Source: Bacillota bacterium (GTDB lineage: Bacteria > Bacillota > Sulfobacillia > JAJZYS01 > JAJYTV01). Taken from it: a stretch of 8,785 nt of DNA. The stretch is taken from positions 1 through 8,785 of the forward strand of contig JAJYNV010000360.1 of NCBI GenBank assembly GCA_021786135.1. The letters run 5' to 3'. The notes below the pieces were generated by a model. The model was not told the DNA's origin. It worked only from the letters and a program-made list of their open reading frames with translations, and searched no databases. Made by a program: the position numbers and the translations under genes. Below, in pieces: positions 1-6,045 of the stretch (positions are counted from its first letter, which is position 1; every line of letters starts with the position of its first letter).

Positions 1-969
1 GGCAACTTCCTCACCCTCGTGACCGAGTTCATCGGCATAAGGGCGGGCCTGGGCTTCTTCGGCATACCGCCGCTCGTCTCGGTGGCCGGCGCCGTGGTGA
101 TCGTGCTGCTCGTGGTCACGACAGGCAGGTACTGGACCTGGGAACGCGCCACCTTGACCCTTGCGGCCTTCAACGCGCTCTTCATCCCCGCGGCGCTGCT
201 CAGTCATCCGGACTGGTCTTCGATCGGCCAGTCATTCATCCACTTCGGCCCCCTGCCGGGAGGCATCACCGGCAGCATGCTGCTCCTTCTCATGGCGGAC
301 ATCGGCGCCACCGTCACGCCATGGATGCTCTTCTTCCAGCAGAGTTCCGTCGTCGACAAGGGGCTGACGCCCAAGGACATCGGCAGCGGACGTCTCGACG
401 CGATGCTGGGCACGCTGCTCGCCGCCGCCTTCGGCATCGGCGCCATCGTCGCCGCAGCGCCCCTCTACCAGCATGGTGTCAGCGCGCAGAACTTCCAGGC
501 AGCGCAGTTCGCGCAGGCTCTCATGCCCTGGGTCGGCCACGTCGGAGCCACTCTCTTTGCCATCGGCATCTTCGAAGCGGGCATGGTGGCCGTCATCACC
601 ATTTCCACGTCATCTGCCTACGCCTTCGGAGAAGTGCTGCACACCGGCCACAGCCTCAATCGCCCGCTGCGCGAGGCGTGGCCGTTCTACGCCATCCTCC
701 TCGCCTCGGCAATCCTCGCGGCTCTTCTGGTGCTGATCCCGAGCGCGCCGCTCGAGTACATCATCCTGATGGTCAACGTGATCGCCGTTCTGGCCATGCC
801 GCCGGCGCTCGTCTTCCTGCTGCTCCTGGTGAACGACCCGGCCGTCATGGGCGAGCACAGGAACGGCATCTGGGCAAACGTCTTCGGTGGCACGATCACC
901 ATCTTCCTCATCGGAGTCGGCCTCTTCTACGGCATCACCACCGTCTTCCCACATCTGATCGGGAGCTAG
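1..969 (+). CDS. Nramp-family metal ion transporter, C-terminal part (5' end outside window)
   Basis: The reading frame is open from base 1 (reading GNFLTLVTEF...) to a TAG at 967-969, so the start lies upstream. About 320 residues remain of a family usually 400-450 long, so roughly the first two or three membrane helices are missing. The visible part has about eight hydrophobic segments. Family features are TEFIGI near the beginning (helix 3), the unwound helix-6 region IGATVTPWMLFFQQ, and the RLDAMLGT and SLNRPLREA loops. Nramp proteins couple uptake of divalent metals to protons across the cytoplasmic membrane. In classical Mn/Fe transporters helix 6 carries MPH, with the Met ligating soft metals. 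Here that position reads TPW (316-324), so Met and His are both replaced, as in Nramp-related branches of divergent specificity such as Mg-transporting NRMT-like proteins. The family is clear; the substrate is open. The next gene is coupled to it. Confidence 0.9.
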   Translation, partial: GNFLTLVTEFIGIRAGLGFFGIPPLVSVAGAVVIVLLVVTTGRYWTWERATLTLAAFNALFIPAALLSHPDWSSIGQSFIHFGPLPGGITGSMLLLLMADIGATVTPWMLFFQQSSVVDKGLTPKDIGSGRLDAMLGTLLAAAFGIGAIVAAAPLYQHGVSAQNFQAAQFAQALMPWVGHVGATLFAIGIFEAGMVAVITISTSSAYAFGEVLHTGHSLNRPLREAWPFYAILLASAILAALLVLIPSAPLEYIILMVNVIAVLAMPPALVFLLLLVNDPAVMGEHRNGIWANVFGGTITIFLIGVGLFYGITTVFPHLIGS

Positions 970-974
970 GAGGA
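968..974 (+). promoter_or_regulatory. SD overlapping the transporter stop, sets the TTG start
   Basis: AGGAGGA begins inside the TAG stop of the transporter (967-969) and ends 6 nt before TTG 981. It is the reason for calling the small downstream gene from a TTG codon, and it implies translation by ribosomes finishing the transporter. Confidence 0.7.
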
Positions 975-980
975 ATCGCC

Positions 981-1199
981 TTGTCTCCGAAGCGCACGCC
1001 AGAGGAGATCGACAGCGAGCAGGTGCTCACCCTGCTCGAAGACGACCAGCTCGTCGCGGCGAAAGAGCGGACCCACCTTGGCCGGCGCGGCTTCTCGCGC
1101 GGTCTTTCGCTCGTTCTCTGGGCCCTGCGCGCCTATGTCGTGCTGATGCTGGTGCTGATCGTGATCAACGTCGTGGAGACCGTGGGCGCCCGACACTGA
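981..1199 (+). CDS. small single-pass membrane protein coupled to the Nramp gene
   Basis: A 72-residue protein starting at TTG 981. The start is chosen because AGGAGGA (968-974) lies 6 nt upstream and overlaps the transporter stop codon, a typical translational-coupling arrangement. Residues 1-40 are polar and charged (SPKRTPEEIDSEQ...; basic RRGFSR at 35-40). Residues 43-66 form one strongly hydrophobic helix (LSLVLWALRAYVVLMLVL...), and a short tail ends in VGARH. The basic stretch before the helix predicts a cytoplasmic N-terminus. I do not recognise a family. Position and topology suggest an accessory or regulatory subunit of the transporter, but that is inference. The main doubt is whether TTG is the true start; the next in-frame candidate is GTG at 1022, with no comparable SD. 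Confidence 0.62.
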   Translation: MSPKRTPEEIDSEQVLTLLEDDQLVAAKERTHLGRRGFSRGLSLVLWALRAYVVLMLVLIVINVVETVGARH

Positions 1200-1217
1200 G
1201 CCGTCGCGGCGCCACAA

Positions 1218-1970
1218 TCACGCCAGACGGAAGAGCTCCTTGAGCGGCCGGACGCGGCTGCGGCTCACCGGCACCTCGTCGCGGCTTCCTCTCATGCGCA
1301 GGAGGTACGTGCCGTTGAAGAACGGCTGGATCTCCGCTACCTCGTGCACCTGCACGAGGTAGGCCCGATGGCAGCGGAAGAAGCGGTCGGGCGGCAGGAG
1401 GCGCTCGATCTCGGTCAAGGTCGTGCCGCGCAGCTGCAACTGACGCCCCTCGGTGGTGACCAGGTGGACTGCGTCCCCCTGCGCCGCCAGATAGGAAATC
1501 CGGTCGAGTGCCACGGGAAAGGCGCTCTCCCCGTCGTGACCGGAGAGGAATCGGGGCGGATCCTCCGACTGCCCTCTCGAGGCCGTGGCGCCCTGGCCGC
1601 GCGCACACCTCTGCCGCAGCCTCTCGATCGTCGCTTCGAGGCGCCGCGCGTCCACAGGCTTGAGCAGGTAGTCCACGGCCTCGACGTCGTAGGCGCGCAG
1701 GGCGTGGCGGTCGTGTGCCGTGACGAACACGACGAGCGGCAGGCCGTCACCGCGCTTTGCCATCCTCTCGGCCAGTCCGATGCCATCCAGGGCAGGCATC
1801 TCGATGTCGAGAAAGATCACGTCGTAGGGCAGCGCGTCCATGAGGGCCATGGCCTCCCGCGCGCTCTGCGCCTCGCCGATCACCTCGACATCGGCCTGCC
1901 GTTCGAGTTGGTAGCGCAGTTCCGCGCGCGCGGGCGGCTCGTCATCCACGATCAGTGCTCTGAGTGTCAT
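1218..1970 (-). CDS. LytTR-family response regulator (LytT/BtsR/AlgR type)
   Basis: A 250-residue DNA-binding response regulator. The receiver domain spans about 1-120, with acidic D9/D10/E11 (IVDDEP), phospho-acceptor D55 in DVIFLDIEMP, T84 in FVTAHD and K104 in YLLKPVDA. All the standard receiver residues are present, so phosphorylation should be functional. A variable linker (about 121-147) leads to a LytTR domain (about 149-248) with the characteristic RFFRCHRAYLV at 196-206 and a basic end (VSRSRVRPLKELF). LytTR proteins bind direct repeats upstream of target genes, often for transporters or carbon overflow. The ATG overlaps the kinase TGA (ATGA, 1967-1970). AGGAGG at 1978-1983 inside the kinase gene lies 7 nt upstream, so the two are translationally coupled and the kinase is almost certainly its partner. 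I found no clear binding repeats in the window. Confidence 0.94.
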   Translation of the reverse strand: MTLRALIVDDEPPARAELRYQLERQADVEVIGEAQSAREAMALMDALPYDVIFLDIEMPALDGIGLAERMAKRGDGLPLVVFVTAHDRHALRAYDVEAVDYLLKPVDARRLEATIERLRQRCARGQGATASRGQSEDPPRFLSGHDGESAFPVALDRISYLAAQGDAVHLVTTEGRQLQLRGTTLTEIERLLPPDRFFRCHRAYLVQVHEVAEIQPFFNGTYLLRMRGSRDEVPVSRSRVRPLKELFRLA

Positions 1971-3079
1971 GCACCCGCCTCCTGCATGCGCAGCGGCAGC
2001 TCCAGAAACACCGCCGTGCCCCTGCCTTCGCGGCTGCGCAGCCGGAGCCTCGCCTGGGAGCCATAGAGCGCCTCAAGGCGGCCGGCGATATTGGCGATGC
2101 CAAGGCCCATCGAACTCACGTCCTGGCTGTAGAGGCGCCGCAGGCGATCGTACGGCATCCCCACGCCGTCGTCCACCACCGCGAGTTGGAGATGGCCCCC
2201 GCGTTGGCGCGCCGCCACCGTCAGATGGCCGCGGCCCTCCTTGGGCGCAAGACCGTGCACTATGCTGTTCTCGACCAGCGGCTGCAGCGACAGCACCGGC
2301 AGATCGGCACGCAGCACCTGGGCCGAGATGGCCAGGCGGACTGCAATCCGTGAACCGAAGCGCGCCTGTTCGATCTTCAAATACTGCTCGACGAACGCCA
2401 CTTCGTCGGCGACGGTGGTCCGGTCGCCGCGGTAGCTGATCGTGTGCCGCAGGAACCCGGCGAGCTCCTGCAGCAGCTCGCGCGCCAGATCAGGGTCGAC
2501 ACGGCTGGTGGCGATGACCGTGTTGAGGGCGTTGAACAGGAAGTGTGGCCTGATCTGCGCCTGCAGCGCCTCGAGCCGCGCCTGCGCCAGGAGCTCGAGC
2601 TGATGCTCCTGTTCCTGCACCTCCACCTGCAGGCTCAGCAATTCCGAGATGCCGACGGCGAGCCTGCGGACATAGTCCGGCATGGGGCCGGGCAGTACGT
2701 CGTAGAGCTTGACGGTGCCGATCACCTCGCCCTGCAGCTTGAGAGGCGCGATCACGGCGGCCTCGATGGCGCAGGGACAACCCGTGACAGGGCATTGCAG
2801 GTCCGCCTTCCGCTCGATGGCGGCCACTTCACCCGTCCTCAGCACCTGGCGCGTGGCGCGGGTCTGCACCGGCTGTCCCGCGTGCATATGCGGGCAACCC
2901 CTACCTACATAGGCGAGAATGCGCACGCTGTCCGTGATCGCGACGGCCGGCACCTTGGCGAGCCGCAGCAGGATGAGGGCAATGCGCTGCGCCTGCTCCT
3001 CCGTCAGTCCACGGCCGGAGCGGGCCTGGGCTGCGCGCAGGGCAAGGGTCACGTCGAGCGGTCGGACCCTCTCCCCCAC
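1967..3079 (-). CDS. LytS-type sensor histidine kinase with N-terminal GAF domain, no membrane segments
   Basis: The start is placed at GTG 3079 because AAGGGAGG (3087-3094) sits 7 nt before it. A longer frame opens at an ATG at 3148, but that extension has no SD and is low complexity. The protein has 370 residues. Residues about 10-150 are a GAF-like sensor domain of the LytS/YpdA kind (LAYVGRGCPHMHAGQP, then TGEV). A short helical linker follows (about 148-170), then the His_kinase/LytS transmitter with QAQIRPHFLFNALNT (acceptor H179), N-box LQPLVENSIVHG (N271), G-box VVDDGVGMP and SMGLGIANIAGRL. Classical LytS begins with a multi-helix 5TM domain; this one has none, so it should sense a cytoplasmic signal. 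The GAF domain holds four cysteines (62, 96, 101, 103), of which the C96/C101 pair resembles the family's conserved C-x4-C. It forms a coupled operon with the response regulator. Confidence 0.94.
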   Translation of the reverse strand: MGERVRPLDVTLALRAAQARSGRGLTEEQAQRIALILLRLAKVPAVAITDSVRILAYVGRGCPHMHAGQPVQTRATRQVLRTGEVAAIERKADLQCPVTGCPCAIEAAVIAPLKLQGEVIGTVKLYDVLPGPMPDYVRRLAVGISELLSLQVEVQEQEHQLELLAQARLEALQAQIRPHFLFNALNTVIATSRVDPDLARELLQELAGFLRHTISYRGDRTTVADEVAFVEQYLKIEQARFGSRIAVRLAISAQVLRADLPVLSLQPLVENSIVHGLAPKEGRGHLTVAARQRGGHLQLAVVDDGVGMPYDRLRRLYSQDVSSMGLGIANIAGRLEALYGSQARLRLRSREGRGTAVFLELPLRMQEAGA

Positions 3080-3086
3080 ATCGAGG

Positions 3087-3094
3087 CCTCCCTT
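3087..3094 (-). promoter_or_regulatory. SD that decides the GTG start of the LytS-type kinase
   Basis: On the minus strand AAGGGAGG is followed by 7 nt (CCTCGAT) and GTG at 3079-3077. The upstream ATG at 3148 has nothing similar, so the shorter protein is preferred. Confidence 0.7.
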
Positions 3095-3562
3095 GTGGCC
3101 ATTGTAGAGTGCGCACCGCCCGCGAGGAAGAGCGCGTGGTGGCGCCAAGTGAGCGAAGTCTCGCCTATGCTCGGGAATGCTTGCCCCATATCGACCATGT
3201 CCACCGATGCGGATCGACGCTTAGCCTGCGTGCGCGCGATGCACTTGCGGACATCCCAATCGACCCGCTTCACGCCCACGTGGCGCGCGGATTGGGCAGA
3301 CACATAGAGGCGCGCTGAGCCGAGTTATGGACGGTCTCTTCTTCTCGGTCCAGTCTTCAGGCAGCACCGAGACCGTCTTCCACAACCTGCATAACTGGAC
3401 CATCGTGCCCGGCGATGGCACCTGCCTCACGATCGCGTCCCAGCAGCCGGGCGCGCACAAGCTCGCCATCCACTCCTTGCGGGGTGGCGAGAAGGATGCG
3501 GTCGGGGAGAGCGTAGTGACGCAGTCGGTCCCCGCTCTGCACCGACATCAAGCATAGGCAAG
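3095..3562. other. intergenic stretch without a convincing gene; several inverted repeats
   Basis: This lies between the kinase start and the hairpin behind the yczE-like gene. The short open frames (a 76-codon plus-strand frame at 3327-3557, a 69-codon plus-strand frame at 3109-3318 and minus-strand frames) lack a good SD and resemble nothing I know. The sequence is rich in pairing segments. GACGGTCTC (3330-3338) is the perfect complement of GAGACCGTC (3369-3377). CTCGGT (3344-3349) pairs with ACCGAG (3366-3371), which shares bases with the previous arm, so the two helices are mutually exclusive. CCATCG (3400-3405) pairs with CGATGG (3413-3418) across a 7-nt loop. CTCGCCA (3462-3468) pairs with TGGCGAG (3485-3491), with an inner CTCC/GGGG step and a TTGC loop. 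The stretch may hold the promoter of the kinase operon and possibly a structured RNA. No promoter could be placed with confidence. Confidence 0.4.
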
Positions 3563-3594
3563 GCCCCCCGGCGAGCACTCAGTCGCCAGGGGGC
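3563..3594. terminator. strong hairpin, likely terminator (possibly bidirectional)
   Basis: GCCCCC(C)GGCGA pairs with TCGCC(A)GGGGGC: 11 base pairs with one C-A mismatch and an 8-nt loop (GCACTCAG). It lies 5 nt beyond the stop codon of the minus-strand yczE-like gene, as expected for its terminator. The minus-strand tail (CTTGCCTATGCTT) is poor in T. The plus-strand tail (TCATTCATTC) is somewhat better, so it could also end a plus-strand transcript coming from the preceding intergenic stretch. Confidence 0.55.
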
Positions 3595-3598
3595 TCAT

Positions 3599-4303
3599 TC
3601 ATTCGCAACCGCCGCGTACTCCGTCGGCCAGCTGGACTGCCGCAAGCGGTGCGGTGCGCCCCTGCGCGACCGTGAACCGCGGGATGAAGATCTGCGCGAG
3701 CGGACCGATGGCGAGTGCGTAGGCGAGCGTGCCCCAGCCGACGTCGCCACCGAGAAGCCAACCTGTGACGAGTACGCTCAGCTCGATCAATGTCCTGACG
3801 AGGCGCAGGGAGTACCCACGCGCGGCGAGGCCGACCATCAGGCCGTCGCGCGGCCCGGGGCCGAGCCCTGCGCCGATGTAGCAGCCCGTGGCCACCCCGT
3901 TCAGGAAGACACCCCCGGCGAGCAGTGCGACGCGAGGACCGAGGGCCACCGGCGGCGCGAACAGCGCGAGGACGACGTCCATGACGCTGCCGATCAGGAG
4001 GGCGTTCAGCAGAGTGCCGATGCCAGGGCGTTGGCGCAGCGGAATCCACAGCAGGAGCACTGCGGCGCCCACCAGGATCGACCATGTCCCGATCGGAATG
4101 CCCGTGTGCCGGGCCAGCCCCTGATGGAAGACGTCCCAAGGGTCGAGCCCCAGATGGGCCAGGACCAGGAGCGAGTCACTGACGCCATAGAGAGCGAGCC
4201 CTGCCAGGAGCTGCGCCAAGCGGCGCCGCAGGCGATCGTGCGATGCAGCAGGCACAAGCGCAAGGACAAACGGCCGGATTCCCTGGTGCCAAGCCTGAAG
4301 CAC
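3599..4303 (-). CDS. yczE: YczE-like integral membrane protein (YczE/YyaS/YitT superfamily)
   Basis: A 234-residue protein from GTG 4303, with AAGGAGGG (4310-4317) 6 nt upstream. After a basic N-terminus (SHDRLRRRLA) it has five or six hydrophobic helices between about 32 and 205. It carries two copies of the family signature. One is GLDPWDVFHQGLA (52-64) with GIGTLLNALLIGSVMDV (94-110). The other is GLGPGPRDGLMVGLA (146-160) with GWGTLAYALAIGPLAQI (189-205). The copies are offset by about 94 residues, so the protein is an internal duplication. The biochemical function of YczE is not known; in Bacillus it has been linked to antibiotic production, and it is probably a membrane transporter. It is divergent from a MocR-type regulator, a recurrent pairing in which the regulator is thought to control this gene. 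The 25-residue tail after the last helix is soluble. Confidence 0.86.
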   Translation of the reverse strand: MLQAWHQGIRPFVLALVPAASHDRLRRRLAQLLAGLALYGVSDSLLVLAHLGLDPWDVFHQGLARHTGIPIGTWSILVGAAVLLLWIPLRQRPGIGTLLNALLIGSVMDVVLALFAPPVALGPRVALLAGGVFLNGVATGCYIGAGLGPGPRDGLMVGLAARGYSLRLVRTLIELSVLVTGWLLGGDVGWGTLAYALAIGPLAQIFIPRFTVAQGRTAPLAAVQLADGVRGGCE

Positions 4304-4309
4304 GGGATG

Positions 4310-4317
4310 CCCTCCTT
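4310..4317 (-). promoter_or_regulatory. SD supporting the GTG start of the yczE-like gene
   Basis: On the minus strand AAGGAGGG is followed by CATCCC and GTG at 4303. The match and 6-nt spacing support this start over internal alternatives. Confidence 0.7.
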
Positions 4318-4388
4318 GGGTCTGCTGGGACTCATGTCGTGCTGTGTGGCGTTGGATGCTATTTTAGAGGCAAGTGGCGCCATCATCA

Positions 4389-4421
4389 CCAGCCAATTCT
4401 CGGATTATGCGCCAGCCATTT
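4389..4421. repeat. 10-nt direct repeat, candidate MocR operator
   Basis: Two same-orientation copies of CCAGCCAwTT (4389-4398 and 4412-4421), start to start 23 bp, lie between the divergent yczE-like and mocR genes. Helical phasing and position are as expected for a dimeric regulator. Function is inferred. Confidence 0.45.
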
Positions 4422-4436
4422 TATTGGAGGTGCGAA

Positions 4437-5858
4437 ATGAGCGACGAACCGAGGACGGTGCGGGACCTTGTGGGCTGGCTGGTCTCGGGCATCCATGAGG
4501 GGAGTTGGCCAGCTGCGACGCGCCTGCCGCCAGAGCGCACCCTCGCCAGGCAGCTCGGGCTCAATCGCAGCACCGTGGCGACCGCCTACCTCGAACTGCA
4601 GGCAAGGGGACTCGTCGACCGCAGGCAAGGCAGCGGCACGTATGTCCGCGGCGACCTCTGGGGCATGACGCCGGACTGGCCCCGCTACCTCGAGCGCGCA
4701 GCATTCCGGCCCATGGCCCCGCTCGCGCGCAAGATCGCGCAGACCCGCCAGCGAGGCGACATCCTAGACTTCTCCGAGGCCGACATCGGGCCCGACCTCT
4801 GGCCGCAAGATGGCCTGCACCGCCTGCTGGCCGACGTCGACCTGGGCGCGGTGCTCGGCTACGGGCAGCAGCTGGGGCTGCCGCGCCTGCGCGAAGCGGT
4901 CTGCCTCGAGATGAAGCGGCACCTGGGCGCCGACATAGATCCAAAGTCGGTCATGATCACGGCCGGTGCCCAGCAGGCGCTCTACCTCCTGGCCAGGGGG
5001 CTCCTGCATCCCGGTGACGCCATCGCGATCGAGAAGCCCTCTTTCTACTACTCGCAGGCGCTCTTCCAGTCGTGCGGCGTCCGCCTATTGCCGATTGCCA
5101 TGGATCGTGACGGCATTCTGCCGGACGCGCTCGACGAACTCGTACGCCGCCACCGGCCGTCCATGGTCTGGCTGAATCCCACCTACCACAATCCCACCGC
5201 CGCGACGTTGAGTCTGGAGCGGCGCCGGGCCGTCTTGGCGCTCTGCAGCAGCTGGAACCTGCCGCTTGTCGAGGATGACGCCTTCGCCTACCTGCAGGTC
5301 GCCGGTACGCCGAAGCCGCCGCCACCACTCTTCCAGCTCGGTTCGCGGCACTCGGCCCTGTACGTGGGCAGCCTCTCGAAGATCGTCGCACCGGGACTAC
5401 GCATCGGATGGATCGCAGGTCCGAGAGCAATCATCGCGCGGCTGGCCGAGATCCGCAGCCAGATCGACGCCGGGACACCGGGCCTCGTGCAGGCAATCGC
5501 GGCGACCCTGCTCGTCGACCCGGTGTGGCCAGATCACCTCAGAGCCGTGTCGCTCGCCCTGCGGGAACGTCGGGATGCATTCGAACGCTCGCTCGGCGCG
5601 CTTGCCTCGCTTGGCGCGACATGGGCGTCGCCGGCTGGCGGTCTCCACTACTGGCTGCGACTCGGCGACGCACAGCCGGATCAGCAGCGCCTCGAACACG
5701 CCGTGGATCTGGGCGTCGCCTACGCCCCCGGCCGACTGTACGGTGCGGAGGACGGCTATGCCCGGCTCAACTACGTGCAGCTTCCGCCGGCAAAGGCTGC
5801 GCTCGGCCTTGCAAAGCTGGCCGAAGCCCTCGCGACAAGCCCACGCCGCAGGATCTGA
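4437..5858 (+). CDS. MocR-type (GntR-wHTH + PLP aminotransferase-like) transcriptional regulator
   Basis: 473 residues from ATG 4437, chosen because TTGGAGG (4424-4430) lies 6 nt upstream; the frame is open back to 4374 but without an SD. Residues about 5-71 are a GntR winged helix (RLPPERTLARQLGLNRSTV, then RRQGSGTYV). A linker (about 72-105) leads to a fold-type I aminotransferase-like domain (about 106-465). This has a substrate-side YGQQLGLPRLREA, NPTYHNPT (N252), VEDDAF (D280, expected partner of the PLP ring nitrogen), GSLSKIVAPGLRIGW with K315 as PLP Schiff-base lysine, and R443 in YARLNYV as the carboxylate-binding arginine. The Tyr that normally contacts the PLP hydroxyl three residues after the Asp is Phe here (F283). 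Such proteins bind PLP as a sensing cofactor and usually do not transaminate. Divergent placement next to a yczE-like gene puts it in the YczR-like group, probably controlling that gene and itself. Confidence 0.93.
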   Translation: MSDEPRTVRDLVGWLVSGIHEGSWPAATRLPPERTLARQLGLNRSTVATAYLELQARGLVDRRQGSGTYVRGDLWGMTPDWPRYLERAAFRPMAPLARKIAQTRQRGDILDFSEADIGPDLWPQDGLHRLLADVDLGAVLGYGQQLGLPRLREAVCLEMKRHLGADIDPKSVMITAGAQQALYLLARGLLHPGDAIAIEKPSFYYSQALFQSCGVRLLPIAMDRDGILPDALDELVRRHRPSMVWLNPTYHNPTAATLSLERRRAVLALCSSWNLPLVEDDAFAYLQVAGTPKPPPPLFQLGSRHSALYVGSLSKIVAPGLRIGWIAGPRAIIARLAEIRSQIDAGTPGLVQAIAATLLVDPVWPDHLRAVSLALRERRDAFERSLGALASLGATWASPAGGLHYWLRLGDAQPDQQRLEHAVDLGVAYAPGRLYGAEDGYARLNYVQLPPAKAALGLAKLAEALATSPRRRI

Positions 5859-6002
5859 AGGGGTTCGCGCCACCACCGCCACGTCAGGCCTGGCGTCGGA
5901 TCTCGGGCGCGCGACCATCTCGTCGCCGGGCATGAGCCTGCTGAGTTCAGAGTCGGTCGCTCCCCAACGCAGTTGCCAGGACCCGAGCCAGAGGAGGCAG
6001 GA

Positions 6003-6017
6003 GGCGCGCCACGCGCC
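6003..6017. terminator. small perfect hairpin in the mocR/ptrB convergent gap
   Basis: GGCGCG-CCA-CGCGCC is a perfect 6-bp stem with a 3-nt loop, 29 nt beyond the ptrB stop and 145 nt beyond the mocR stop. It has no T-run on either side, so termination activity is only a suggestion. Nothing else in 5859-6045 looks like a gene. Confidence 0.25.
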
Positions 6018-6045
6018 CATAGCGCCTACCGCTGCTGATCGGCCG

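Larger units (their letters stand above)
4304..4436. promoter_or_regulatory. shared divergent control region of yczE-like and mocR genes, with direct repeat
   Basis: The 133 nt between the two starts are visibly richer in A and T than the flanking genes and must hold both promoters. CCAGCCAATT (4389-4398) and CCAGCCATTT (4412-4421) form a direct repeat matching at 9 of 10 positions, 23 bp apart (about two helical turns). MocR regulators are known to bind direct repeats, so this pair is the best candidate operator. The second copy is only 4 nt from the mocR SD, which would suit autorepression. A perfect palindrome TGGCGCCA (4375-4382) lies just left of it. I could not place -35/-10 pairs confidently; TAAAAT on the minus strand (4361-4366) is a possible -10 for the yczE-like gene, without a good -35. 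Confidence 0.5.

Noticed and set aside
1..969. CstA or pyruvate-type transporter, often linked to LytS/LytT systems
   Set aside because: The helix-6 IGATVTPW region and overall pattern are Nramp, not CstA or BtsT, and the gene converges on the two-component operon rather than following it.
3101..3129. Possible kinase promoter (TACAAT on minus strand at 3101-3106)
   Set aside because: The hexamer 17-18 nt upstream does not resemble TTGACA, and the implied transcript start would fall on the SD.
3140..3147. TGGCGCCA palindrome shared by the kinase upstream region and 4375-4382
   Set aside because: An 8-nt GC-rich palindrome occurring twice in 8.8 kb is close to chance, and the flanks do not match.
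3080..3148. Kinase start at ATG 3148
   Set aside because: No SD is present there, while GTG 3079 has AAGGGAGG at ideal spacing.
3327..3557. 76-codon plus-strand open frame in the gene-free stretch
   Set aside because: No SD before its ATG, no recognisable family, and it overlaps several inverted repeats. Not called as a gene.
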